The notes under the pieces: model-generated
The model's database searches: none
Seen by the model: only the letters and a program-made list of their open reading frames with translations
What the model was told of the DNA's origin: nothing
Translations under genes and position numbers: made by a program
NCBI RefSeq assembly: GCF_001293465.1
Contig: NZ_JSYZ01000011.1
Location: 203,288 to 267,287, forward strand
Source of the DNA: Pseudomonas asplenii
GTDB lineage: Bacteria; Pseudomonadota; Gammaproteobacteria; Pseudomonadales; Pseudomonadaceae
Length of the DNA: 64,000 bases
Reading direction: 5' to 3'
In this document: positions 54,248 to 62,361 of the stretch, one piece after another
Layout: every line of letters starts with the position of its first letter
Numbering within the stretch: the first letter of the stretch is position 1

Positions 54248-54431
54248 AACGGAAATGTTCGACGTGGTGATCAATCATCAGGGCCAGTACTCCATCTGGC
54301 CCCAGGGCAAGGACATGGCCATCGGCTGGGTGGCTGTCGGGGCCCGGGGCGAGCGTCAGGCCTGCCTGGACTATATCGCCGAGCACTGGACCGACATGCG
54401 CCCGCGCTCCCTGCGTCAGGCCAGGGACTGA
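54237..54431 (+). CDS. MbtH-like protein
   Basis: A 64-residue MbtH-like protein, the small partner that many NRPS adenylation domains need for folding or activity. It keeps the hallmark residues: QYSIWP, GW, and WTDMRPRSLR near the C-terminus. The usual Pro before GW is replaced by Ile (AIGW). The ATG at 54237 overlaps the preceding stop by 11 bp and has TGGAGAG upstream. It probably serves the adenylation domains of NRPS1-4. Confidence 0.93.
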   Translation: MNNETEMFDVVINHQGQYSIWPQGKDMAIGWVAVGARGERQACLDYIAEHWTDMRPRSLRQARD

Positions 54432-54485
54432 AGGCGGCCTGACCGGGCAGATGGCGGCAATAACTCAACAAAAAGGTGAGGGAAC

Positions 54486-55367
54486 ATGGATCAGTGGGCA
54501 TTGAAGGCCGTCGAGAGGATCGCCGGCGAACGTCGGGCGCCGTACCAGCACATCACCGTCGATCGGTTGACTCCGATCATCGGCGCGCAGATCGGCGGGG
54601 TCGACCTGTCCAGGGAACTGGCGCCCGGGCAACTGGCGGAAATTCGCCGGGCCTTTCTGGAAAACCACGTGCTGGTGTTTCGCGACCAGCACCTGAGCGT
54701 CGAGCAGCACAAGGCCTTTGGTCGACTGTTCGGTGAGTTGCGCGCCTTGCCGCTGGAGGATATCGACGGCGACGATGCGGAACTGGTGGTCATCCGTGCC
54801 ACGGCGCAATCGCGCTTCGTCGCCGGGGAGGCCTGGCACACCGACGGTACCGCGGACCTGGCACCGTCGATGGGTTCGATGCTGTACATCAAGGAGACCC
54901 CGGCCATCGGTAGCGGTGGCGACACCTTGTTCGCCAACATGCACCTGGCGTTGGACATGCTGTCGCCGACCCTGCAGGGTTTTCTGCAGGGGCTGACGGC
55001 CATCCATGATGGGGCGATTCCGTGGAAGGGCTACCCGGCGCCGGAGGGGTTGCCCAGGACCGAACACCCGGTGGTGGTGCGCCATCCGGAGACCGGGCGC
55101 AAGACGTTGTTCGTCAACTCCGGGTTCACCTCGCATATCGTGCAACTGTCCGAGGGGGAAAGCCGGGTGCTGCTGGACCTGTTGTTCGGCCTGGTGGCCC
55201 GCGAGCCGATTCTCACCTGCCGGGTACGCTGGGAGCCCAATACCCTGGTGTTCTGGGACAACCGCTGCACCCAGCACCATGCGGTGTGGGACTACTTCCC
55301 GCATTCGCGGTATGGCGAACGGGTGACGATCCTCGGTGAGCAGCCGCAGCCCTATACCGAAACCTGA
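54486..55367 (+). CDS. TauD/TfdA-family Fe(II)/2-oxoglutarate-dependent dioxygenase
   Basis: A 293-residue TauD-type dioxygenase. The iron ligands are His118 and Asp120 (WHTDGT) and a distal His265 (CTQHHAVWDY), with the 2-oxoglutarate-binding Arg downstream in the RYGERVTILG region. ITVDRLTPIIGAQIGGVDLS is the family N-terminal segment. Such enzymes hydroxylate unactivated carbons of amino acids, free or carrier-bound; in detoxin/rimosamide clusters a TauD enzyme is part of the conserved core next to a Val/Ile-Pro-malonate assembly line. It is the last gene of the operon, with GGTGAGG upstream of its ATG. Likely role: oxidation of the Pro-derived unit or another residue. Confidence 0.9.
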   Translation: MDQWALKAVERIAGERRAPYQHITVDRLTPIIGAQIGGVDLSRELAPGQLAEIRRAFLENHVLVFRDQHLSVEQHKAFGRLFGELRALPLEDIDGDDAELVVIRATAQSRFVAGEAWHTDGTADLAPSMGSMLYIKETPAIGSGGDTLFANMHLALDMLSPTLQGFLQGLTAIHDGAIPWKGYPAPEGLPRTEHPVVVRHPETGRKTLFVNSGFTSHIVQLSEGESRVLLDLLFGLVAREPILTCRVRWEPNTLVFWDNRCTQHHAVWDYFPHSRYGERVTILGEQPQPYTET

Positions 55368-55425
55368 AATCCTGTGGGCCCGCAGGCCTGCGCTCATCCA
55401 CCGAATGGAGCGGGATGGGGGTGGG

Positions 55426-56136
55426 TCAGGCCCACTGTGGCTGGGCGAGTCGGGGAAGCAGCGCCTCGACGATCAGCTCGCCGAAGGCCAGGTTGCCGTG
55501 CAACGGGTCATCGATCTCGCAGAACCGCGGGGCCTGCCAGCCATCCTCACCGTTGGCGGCGTCCCGCACATCGATCAGCTCGACGCCCAACTCGCGCAAG
55601 CGTCGAATCAGCACCTCCTGCGCCGCGATGAATACCCGCGCATCGGAAAACTCCGGCACCCGCTGCGGTGGCAGGACCACCAGCACCCTGATGCCCAGTC
55701 CCAGCACCCTTTCGTAGAACGCCAGGGCATACCGGCTCATTTCTTCTATGATCGACTCGAACAGGGGCCCGCCCAGAAACCCGGCGTCGAACTCGCCACT
55801 TTCATCCTGATAGCAGTGCCAGTTCGGCCGACTGGCGAGAAAGTGCACGCTCATGCCGAGCGTACTGACCAGCGGAACCGACAGTTCTTCCAGCCGGGCC
55901 ACCCCGGCCAGCTCCAGCGCCTGGCGATAACGCTGGTCCATTTCCGTATCACGAAACCCCACGTCCCCCGGCTGCGCTACCAGGAAATCGACGTTGAAAT
56001 CCCGTCCGGCCCCCAGCGGGCCGCCGCAGGCCATCAACCCGCGGGCCTGCGCCGCCTTGCCGATCGGCCCGGCGTTGGAGTCGCCCAGCAGCAGGAAGCT
56101 AGGGCTTGGCGTAGTAGTCGAGTACGGCGTCTTCAC
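55426..56136 (-). CDS. SGNH-hydrolase-like protein beside the NRPS operon
   Basis: A 236-residue protein with SGNH/GDSL hydrolase features. Block I is SFLLLGDSNAG with the Ser nucleophile at about residue 20. A DxxH dyad appears near the C-terminus in DDPLHGNLAFGEL. No signal peptide is evident. I chose the GTG at 56136, which has GCGAGGA 8 bases upstream; a TTG at 56142 lies too close to that site. The gene overlaps the GSCFA gene by 38 bp and ends 58 bp from the convergent dioxygenase stop. Such enzymes hydrolyse or transfer acyl groups, so a tailoring or resistance role for the nonribosomal product is possible but unproven. Confidence 0.75.
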   Translation of the reverse strand: MKTPYSTTTPSPSFLLLGDSNAGPIGKAAQARGLMACGGPLGAGRDFNVDFLVAQPGDVGFRDTEMDQRYRQALELAGVARLEELSVPLVSTLGMSVHFLASRPNWHCYQDESGEFDAGFLGGPLFESIIEEMSRYALAFYERVLGLGIRVLVVLPPQRVPEFSDARVFIAAQEVLIRRLRELGVELIDVRDAANGEDGWQAPRFCEIDDPLHGNLAFGELIVEALLPRLAQPQWA

Positions 56137-57139
56137 AAACAAGGTCCTCGCTGGGCAGATGAGCGATCGGGTTGGCTGGTGCCACCGGCGGTTGGCCGTT
56201 CAGGGCGCTGAAGAACTGGCGCATGACGAACGCCACCCCGGCGGCCGTGACTTCGCGTTGGTTGTCCTGGTAGAAGGCGGCCTTGAACGGCGTGCCGGTG
56301 ATGATCTCGTAGGAGGGGAAGTAGTCGACTTCCGGCTGTTCCTCGCACAACTGGCCGGCCACCGCGCGCAACACCGATTTGGAGTAGGTGGTGGCGGTCA
56401 ACACATGCTGGCCGGTCGCGGTAGCGGTCAGCGGCACCGGCGACACGGTCAGCAGCACCCGGATCCGCGGATTCACCGAGCGCAACAGTTCGAGTGCCGT
56501 GTGCATTTCACGGTGGCTGTCGACGAAGCCGAAGTTGTGCAGGGCATGGACCTGCGGATCGAACGTCCCCTGCAGCGTACCGGGGCAGAGCGGGTACACC
56601 AGGCCGTTGCGTCGATTCACCCAGGCCTCGGTCAGCCCCAGGGTGAAAACGAAGACCCTGGCCCGCTGCAACGCCGTCTTCATCGCCGCCAGCGTGACCT
56701 GTCGGGCCTCCAGCAGCGCCTGCCGGCTGGCATGGCCTTCGGGTTCGACCACCGGCCGCATGGGGTCGAAGAAACGTCCATCGCGGCTCCAGAGCTCGTC
56801 GGGCATGGCCTGCCTGTCCAGGCACCACTCCAGCCACTGGCGCAACATCGCCGGGGTGTAGAGGTTGCCGGTGCGAAAGGAGAACACGCCATAGTGCCGC
56901 GCCTTGCGCTCGGCTTCCGACAGGCCGGCCGGCGACGGTTCGCTGTCGACCCAGTTCATCCCGCGCTCCACCAGTGCCCGGCCGATATGCTGGGCAAAGC
57001 AGGAACCGGCGGTGACGATGGCATCGTCGCGTTCGATCCCGAATTGCGGCAGCCACAACTCGCTCATGCTTTCGGCCGTCTGCTGTGCCACGGCACTGCG
57101 CCAGAATGAACGAGGTGCCAACAGTTGGTAAGGATTCAT
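56099..57139 (-). CDS. GSCFA-domain protein
   Basis: A 346-residue GSCFA-family protein. The naming motif is present as IVTAGSCFAQHIGRAL. Other family segments are HYGVFSFRTGNLYTP, VFTLGLTEAWVNR and LLTVSPVPLTAT. The domain belongs to the SGNH-hydrolase-like fold group, so it may act on ester or acyl linkages; biochemistry is scant. The ATG at 57139 (MNPYQLLAPRSFW) begins the conserved region directly. It lies 37 bp downstream of the MFS gene and overlaps the SGNH gene, so the three form one operon convergent to the NRPS cluster. Confidence 0.85.
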   Translation of the reverse strand: MNPYQLLAPRSFWRSAVAQQTAESMSELWLPQFGIERDDAIVTAGSCFAQHIGRALVERGMNWVDSEPSPAGLSEAERKARHYGVFSFRTGNLYTPAMLRQWLEWCLDRQAMPDELWSRDGRFFDPMRPVVEPEGHASRQALLEARQVTLAAMKTALQRARVFVFTLGLTEAWVNRRNGLVYPLCPGTLQGTFDPQVHALHNFGFVDSHREMHTALELLRSVNPRIRVLLTVSPVPLTATATGQHVLTATTYSKSVLRAVAGQLCEEQPEVDYFPSYEIITGTPFKAAFYQDNQREVTAAGVAFVMRQFFSALNGQPPVAPANPIAHLPSEDLVCEDAVLDYYAKP

Positions 57140-57176
57140 CCCGGGTTCACTCCGAATTGGACCTGGTTGAGGGCGA

Positions 57177-58424
57177 TCATGTCGTCGGTTCCAGCGCGCT
57201 GGCCGGCTGGCCGGCATCCAGTGCCCGGTAGCCGAGCAGGCCGATGGGCAGGCAGGCCAGCGCCAGGGCGGAAAACAGCACCACGCCGCCCAAGTGGCTG
57301 ATCACCAGCGCCCCGAGCAGCGGCGCCACCGCCGAGCCGAGCCCGGCCAGCATGGAAATGCCGATGAAACTGCCGCGCATGCCGGGCGGCGCGAGGCGAT
57401 CGATCAGGGTGGCGAACAACGGCATGACGATGATCTCGGCCAGCGTCGCGAACCCGATCGCCAGTATCCAGCCGTACCACAGCGCGCCGGTGTTCAGGGC
57501 AATGATCGCGTGGCCGATCATCAGGCAGGCGAGGGCGAGGATGTAGGCGCGCTTGTCGGCCAGGTTCATCAGCCAGCCCATCAGGCACAGGTGGAACACC
57601 AGCACGACCGAGGCGTTGGTCACGCTCAGGCTGGCGATCACCGCGTTGATGTCCTCGACCTTGAGTGCCAGCAGGTAGAAGGTCAGCGACTCGTCGACCT
57701 GGGCGTAGACCAGCACCAGGAAGAAGTTGGCGACAATGATGGTCAGGAACAGTCGATTGCCGAGCATCGCCCGCAGCACCTCACGCAGGGGCGGCGAGGT
57801 CGGCTCGGTACCGGCCAGGTGCGGCGCCTGCAGCCGATAGCGCGCGGCGCCGAAGATACTCAGGGCCAGCAGTGCGTAGGTGACGGCGGCGATCGGAAAC
57901 ACCGCGTCGCTCTCGCGGTTGGCGAACCACATGCCGAGCAACGGCCCGCTGGCAGCGGCGCAATTGACCACGTAGTAGCGGATGTGGAAGAGAAAGGTAC
58001 GTTCGTTGTCGGTGGCGACGGTGTCGCTGAGCAGCACCCGCAACAGCGGTTCGAGGATGCTGTGGGCGACCGCCATGCCGATGATCGCGACGAAGTAGCT
58101 GGTCTGCCCGGGTGCCAGCCCCATCAGCAGGAAGCAGCCGGCGCCCAGGGCGCAGCCGAAGCCCATCAGGTTGCGGGCATTGAAGGTGTCACCGAGAAAG
58201 CCGCTGAGCGGTGAGAGGGCGATGCTGATCAGCGCACCCAGGGCCAGTTGCGCGCCGATATCGGTGATCGGCGTGCCGAAGCGTCGGTTCATCGCCACCA
58301 CGATGAACGGCCAGACCATGAACGAGGCGACCCGCGACAGGCCGATGCCCAGCAGCAGCCAGCGGGTGGCCGCGGGCAGGGCCCACAAGGTCTTCCATAG
58401 GGCGGGTTTCTGGCGCAGATCCAT
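57177..58424 (-). CDS. MFS transporter, probable exporter of the NRPS product
   Basis: A 415-residue major facilitator with about 12 hydrophobic segments, for example WLLLGIGLSRVASFMVWPFI near the N-terminus and LALACLPIGLLGYRALDAG near the end. The loop after TM2 has the MFS-type GFLGDTFNAR. It leads a three-gene operon with the GSCFA and SGNH genes. The position next to the biosynthetic genes makes export or self-protection likely. The ATG at 58424 (MDLRQKPALWKTL) fits the first helix; the extension to 58505 is spurious. Confidence 0.9.
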   Translation of the reverse strand: MDLRQKPALWKTLWALPAATRWLLLGIGLSRVASFMVWPFIVVAMNRRFGTPITDIGAQLALGALISIALSPLSGFLGDTFNARNLMGFGCALGAGCFLLMGLAPGQTSYFVAIIGMAVAHSILEPLLRVLLSDTVATDNERTFLFHIRYYVVNCAAASGPLLGMWFANRESDAVFPIAAVTYALLALSIFGAARYRLQAPHLAGTEPTSPPLREVLRAMLGNRLFLTIIVANFFLVLVYAQVDESLTFYLLALKVEDINAVIASLSVTNASVVLVFHLCLMGWLMNLADKRAYILALACLMIGHAIIALNTGALWYGWILAIGFATLAEIIVMPLFATLIDRLAPPGMRGSFIGISMLAGLGSAVAPLLGALVISHLGGVVLFSALALACLPIGLLGYRALDAGQPASALEPTT

Positions 58425-58450
58425 CTGGCTCGTCTCGACAGGGAAACAGG

Positions 58451-58470
58451 GCCCCGCCTGGAGGCGGGGC
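58451..58470 (-). other. GC-rich hairpin upstream of the MFS gene
   Basis: GCCCCGCC and GGCGGGGC pair around TGGA, 27 bp upstream of the MFS start. There is no T run. It may add to termination after the U32 gene or lie in the MFS leader. Confidence 0.5.
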
Positions 58471-58549
58471 CTGCTCATTGAAGAGGGCAATGCGCCGATA
58501 TGCAAGCCCCGCGAAGCCGGTCGACGACTTTATTTGCGGGGCGGGCGAA

Positions 58550-58568
58550 AGCGGCCGTCAAGGCCGCT
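58550..58568 (-). terminator. Terminator-like hairpin after the U32 gene
   Basis: AGCGGCC and GGCCGCT pair around a 5-base loop just after the U32 peptidase stop. Read on the minus strand the stem is followed by TTTC, a weak T tract. Confidence 0.55.
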
Positions 58569-58572
58569 CACC

Positions 58573-60564
58573 TCAGTGTGGCGCGCGGGGAATGGTCTTG
58601 AGCAGATCGGCCGGGCTGATATGGCCGACCACCGCACTGCCCGGTTGCGGCAGGTCGAGGATGTGACCCTTGATCTTGCCGATGATGTGCATCTCGCAAG
58701 GCTTGCAGTCGAACTTCAGGGTCAGCACCTCGTCACCCTGGATCAGTTGCATCGGCGCGACCTTGGTCCGCACGCCGGTCACGCCCTTGGCCTGTTTCGG
58801 GCACAGATTGAAGGAGAACCGCAGGCAGTGCTTGGTGATCATCACCGGCACTTCACCGGTTTCCTCGTGGGCCTCGAACGCCGCGTCGATCAGCTTGACC
58901 CCATGACGGTGATAGAAGTCACGGGCCTTCTGGTTGTAGACGTTGGCCAGGAACGACAGGTGCGACTCCGGGTACACCGGCGGCGGGCTGGTCTCGGCCT
59001 TGCGGCCACCGCGCGGATGGGCGGCGACTCGGGCTGCGGTCAGCGCCTCGATCACTTCGCGGCGCAGGCTCTTGAGCTGCGAGTTGGGGATGAAGTAGGC
59101 CTGTGGCGCATCGAGCTCGATGGCGGTGGCGTGGTACTGGGTGGTGCCCAACTGGCCGAGCAGGTCGCGCAGTTGCTCCAGGGCCTGCTCCGGCTTGTTG
59201 GCCAGGCCGAACGGGCCGTCCAGGGCCACGCTGGCGCTGACGCCTTCCTCGCTGGTGGCGGTCAGTTCCAGACGCTCCTCGCGCAGGCGCGCGCTCCAGC
59301 TGACACCGACACGGCGCTCGGCGGAGGTCTTGAGCAATGCCTGTTGCCAGTTGTGATCCAGGTTGCGGTTCAGCGGGTGGTTCGGACGCAGGCGGTGCAT
59401 GCCCTCCGGCATCTCGTTGGGTTCGACGCGGTAGCGGTAGCGTTTTTCACCGTCCTCCTCGAACTCGCCGCGCGGTTCGGCGACGTTGGCACGGAAGCCG
59501 ACCACTTCGCGCTTGATCAGCACGTTGAGGCCATCGCCGTTGGACAAGGGCTCGGTGGTCACCACCTGCAGGTCGCGCTTGCCGGCTTTTTCCACCACGC
59601 CCACCGGCAGGCCGGTGAAGGTCGGAGTGTCGAAGGCGCCGATATCGATCTTGCGCTCGCTGACGAAGTAGTCGGTGCTGCCGCGGTGGAAAGTCTTCTC
59701 CGGGTCCGGCACGAAGAAGTGCGCGGTGCGGCCGCTGGAAGCGCGGGCCAGGTCCGGGCGGCCTTCGAGAATGTCGTCCAGGCGCTGGCGGTAGTAGGCG
59801 GTGATGTTCTTCACATAGCCCATGTCCTTGTAGCGGCCCTCGATCTTGAACGAGCGCACGCCGGCCTCCACCAGGGCGCGCAGGTTGGCGCTCTGGTTGT
59901 TGTCCTTCATCGACAGCAGGTGCTTTTCGTAGGCGACCACGCGGCCCTGGTCATCCTTGAGGGTATAGGGCAGGCGGCAGGCCTGGGAGCAGTCACCACG
60001 GTTGGCGCTGCGGCCGGTCTGCGCATGAGAGATGTTGCACTGGCCGGAAAAGGCCACGCACAGCGCACCGTGAATGAAGAACTCGATCGCCGCGTCGGTT
60101 TCGTCGGCGATGGCGCGGATTTCCTGGAGGTTCAGTTCGCGGGCCAGCACCAACTGGGAGAAGCCGGCCTGGTCGAGGAACCTGGCCCGTTCCAGGGTGC
60201 GGATGTCGGTCTGGGTGCTGGCGTGCAGTTCGATCGGCGGGATATCCAGTTCCATCACGCCCAGGTCCTGGACGATCAGCGCGTCGACCCCGGCATCGTA
60301 GAGTTCATGGATCAGCTTGCGCGCCGGCTCCAGCTCGTTGTCGTGCAGGATGGTGTTGATGGTCGTGAAGACCCGCGCGTGGTAGCGGCGGGCGAACTCC
60401 ACCAACTGGGCGATATCGCTCACTTCGTTGCAGGCATTGTGGCGGGCGCCGAAGCTCGGGCCGCCGATATACACGGCATCGGCCCCGTGCAGGATGGCTT
60501 CGCGGGCGATGGCCACGTCGCGGGCGGGGCTGAGCAATTCCAGGTGATGCTTGGGTAGGGACAT
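58573..60564 (-). CDS. rlhA: U32 peptidase family protein, RlhA-type 23S rRNA hydroxylase
   Basis: A 663-residue U32-family protein. It opens with LELLSPARDVAIAREAILHG and carries the family Cys set: CVAFSGQCNISHAQTGRSAN, GDCSQACRLPY and, in the C-terminal extension, NLCPKQ and FDCKPCEM. The length and extra C-terminal domain fit RlhA (formerly YdcP), needed for hydroxylation of a 23S rRNA cytidine, rather than a protease. The ATG at 60564 is supported by the conserved N-terminus. It appears to be a housekeeping gene unrelated to the NRPS cluster. Confidence 0.85.
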   Translation of the reverse strand: MSLPKHHLELLSPARDVAIAREAILHGADAVYIGGPSFGARHNACNEVSDIAQLVEFARRYHARVFTTINTILHDNELEPARKLIHELYDAGVDALIVQDLGVMELDIPPIELHASTQTDIRTLERARFLDQAGFSQLVLARELNLQEIRAIADETDAAIEFFIHGALCVAFSGQCNISHAQTGRSANRGDCSQACRLPYTLKDDQGRVVAYEKHLLSMKDNNQSANLRALVEAGVRSFKIEGRYKDMGYVKNITAYYRQRLDDILEGRPDLARASSGRTAHFFVPDPEKTFHRGSTDYFVSERKIDIGAFDTPTFTGLPVGVVEKAGKRDLQVVTTEPLSNGDGLNVLIKREVVGFRANVAEPRGEFEEDGEKRYRYRVEPNEMPEGMHRLRPNHPLNRNLDHNWQQALLKTSAERRVGVSWSARLREERLELTATSEEGVSASVALDGPFGLANKPEQALEQLRDLLGQLGTTQYHATAIELDAPQAYFIPNSQLKSLRREVIEALTAARVAAHPRGGRKAETSPPPVYPESHLSFLANVYNQKARDFYHRHGVKLIDAAFEAHEETGEVPVMITKHCLRFSFNLCPKQAKGVTGVRTKVAPMQLIQGDEVLTLKFDCKPCEMHIIGKIKGHILDLPQPGSAVVGHISPADLLKTIPRAPH

Positions 60565-60644
60565 GTTTTTCTAGTCAGGCTGCACGGTCAAGGCGTGCAT
60601 TGTACCGGCGAAACGCCGCGCCGGCACCCGTTGCGGCTGACCGG

Positions 60645-61025
60645 TCAGGCCTTGGCCGCTATCGCCGTGACTTCCACCTTCATGCCTTCGATCCCCAGGG
60701 CTGCCACGCCAATGGCTGCACGTACCGGCCAGGGTTTGACGAAGAACCGCCTGTAGACCTCGTTGAACGCCGGACGGTCGGCGATATCGGTCAGGTAGAT
60801 GGTCAGGTGCAGGACGCGGTCCAGCGAGCTGCCGGCCTTCTCCAGCGCCACCTTGAGCGCCTGCAGGGTGCATTCGCTCTGCCGGGTGATATCGCCCAGT
60901 TCCAGGCTGCCGTCGGCACGGGTGGGGATCTGGGTGGACACCAGCAGGCCGCCGAAGCCGGCCACGTCGGAGGAAATCGAGTCCGCGTCGGGATCCGGCA
61001 GGAAGGTCAGGTCATGATTGGCCAT
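60645..61025 (-). CDS. RidA/YjgF/YER057c-family protein
   Basis: A 126-residue RidA-family protein, which hydrolyses reactive enamine/imine intermediates from PLP enzymes or works on related substrates. The conserved Arg is in KPWPVRAAIGVAALG, with VEVTAIA after it. RLLHLTIYLTDI-like sequence (DRVLHLTIYLTDI) is the typical trimer-interface strand. The ATG at 61025 (MANHDLTFLPD) gives the family length; the frame extension to 61205 is not credible. Confidence 0.9.
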   Translation of the reverse strand: MANHDLTFLPDPDADSISSDVAGFGGLLVSTQIPTRADGSLELGDITRQSECTLQALKVALEKAGSSLDRVLHLTIYLTDIADRPAFNEVYRRFFVKPWPVRAAIGVAALGIEGMKVEVTAIAAKA

Positions 61026-61194
61026 GGGGTTCTCTTGTTGAAAGTTGCGCAGGGAAGGGCGCGCACCTGGCACGCCCGTTGATGAATCAGCCCGGCAGTA
61101 TAGGCGTGACGCGCCGGTACCGGTACCGCATTGCCCCGACGAGTGGATTCGCTGCCGGAAAATAGAGACTTGCATGATAAAAGCCGCCATGAAT

Positions 61195-61208
61195 ATTATG
61201 ATCATAAT
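61195..61208. promoter_or_regulatory. 14-bp palindrome upstream of the EmrA/EmrB-type pump genes
   Basis: ATTATGATCATAAT is a perfect palindrome in an AT-rich stretch 31 bp upstream of the adaptor start at 61240. It resembles MarR- or TetR-type operators. No local regulator gene is in the window. Confidence 0.55.
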
Positions 61209-61239
61209 TTTCGTTGCCAGCGATAGAGGTCAGTCCGTC

Positions 61240-62361
61240 ATGGGCACTCAAGTCCACATTGCCCCCGAAAGTACATCCGCTGTGGCCCCGGCGCGGCGCA
61301 AGCCACTGGTGCGCCTGGCGGTGCTCGCGGCAGCGGTGGCCGCGGCCGTCGTTTACGGCAGCCACTGGTGGCAGACCGGACGGTTCGTCGAGGACACCGA
61401 GGATGCCTATGTCGGCGCCGAAGTCACGGTGATCAGCGCCAAGGTCCCGGGCTATATCAGCGAAGTGGCGGTGAGCGACAACCAGTTCGTCAGGGCCGGG
61501 GACCTGCTGGCCCGCATCGATGTCCGTGACTACCGCATCGCCCTGGCCAAGGCCGAAGGTGCCGTGGCCGCCCAGCGGGCGAGCCTGGCCAACCTCGATG
61601 CCACCGAACAGTTGCAGCAGGCGCTGATCAGCCAGGCCCGTTCGCAGATCGATGCCAGCGATGCCGAGGCCCGCCGCGCCCACGACGACCACGCCCGCTA
61701 CCAGACGCTGGTGCGCAGCCTAGCGGTCTCCGTCGAAAGTGCCCAACGTGCCGATGCCACCTGGAAAACCGCCCAGGCCGAACGGGCCCGGGCCGAGGCG
61801 GGACTGCTGGCGGCGCAACGCCAATTGGCGGTGATCGAAACCCAGCGGCAACAGGCCCGGGCCATGCTGGAACAGGCCCAGGCCGAGCGCGACCAGGCAC
61901 AGTTGAACCTCGGCTACACCGAACTGCGCGCACCGCTGGACGGCTATGTCGGCAACCGCCGGGCCAAGGTCGGCGCCTATGCGGCAGCCGGCAGTCAGCT
62001 GATTTCGGTGGTACCGGCCCATGGCCTGTGGGTGGACGCCAACTTCAAGGAAGATCAGCTCGCGCGGATGCAGGTCGGCCAAGCGGTCAACATCAAGGCC
62101 GATATCCTGCCGGGTCGTGAGTTCCATGGGCACATCGAAAGCCTGGCACCCGCCACGGGCGCCCAGTTCAGCGTGCTGCCGCCGGAAAACGCCACCGGAA
62201 ACTTCACCAAGATCGTCCAGCGTGTTCCGGTGCGGATCCGCCTGGACGGCAGCGACGCCGACTTCGGTGCCTTGCGCCCGGGGCTGTCGGTTCAGACCGA
62301 AGTGAACACCCGCGAACAACCGGCCATCGAACCGGCGGTTGCCCAGGCCAGCCGGTCATGA
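61240..62361 (+). CDS. HlyD/EmrA-type membrane fusion protein
   Basis: A 373-residue adaptor of the EmrA class. One N-terminal membrane helix (VRLAVLAAAVAAAVVYGSHW, about residues 25-44) precedes DTEDAYVGAEVTVISAKVPG, the standard EmrA/HlyD start. A long Gln/Ala/Glu-rich coiled-coil hairpin covers about residues 100-215, and LNLGYTELRAPLDGYVGNRR is the second lipoyl half. It works with the MFS pump encoded directly downstream (ATGA overlap) and an outer-membrane channel encoded elsewhere. The ATG at 61240 is chosen over a start further upstream. Confidence 0.92.
   Translation: MGTQVHIAPESTSAVAPARRKPLVRLAVLAAAVAAAVVYGSHWWQTGRFVEDTEDAYVGAEVTVISAKVPGYISEVAVSDNQFVRAGDLLARIDVRDYRIALAKAEGAVAAQRASLANLDATEQLQQALISQARSQIDASDAEARRAHDDHARYQTLVRSLAVSVESAQRADATWKTAQAERARAEAGLLAAQRQLAVIETQRQQARAMLEQAQAERDQAQLNLGYTELRAPLDGYVGNRRAKVGAYAAAGSQLISVVPAHGLWVDANFKEDQLARMQVGQAVNIKADILPGREFHGHIESLAPATGAQFSVLPPENATGNFTKIVQRVPVRIRLDGSDADFGALRPGLSVQTEVNTREQPAIEPAVAQASRS

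Noticed and set aside
21275..55367. A lipopeptide (lipoinitiation) cluster
   Set aside because: Neither NRPS1 nor NRPS4 begins with a starter condensation domain and there are no tandem TE domains at one terminus, both typical of Pseudomonas lipopeptides.
55370..55395. Convergent terminator in the gap after the dioxygenase
   Set aside because: CCTGTGGG/CCCGCAGG is only a short imperfect palindrome with no loop or T run; support was too weak to list.
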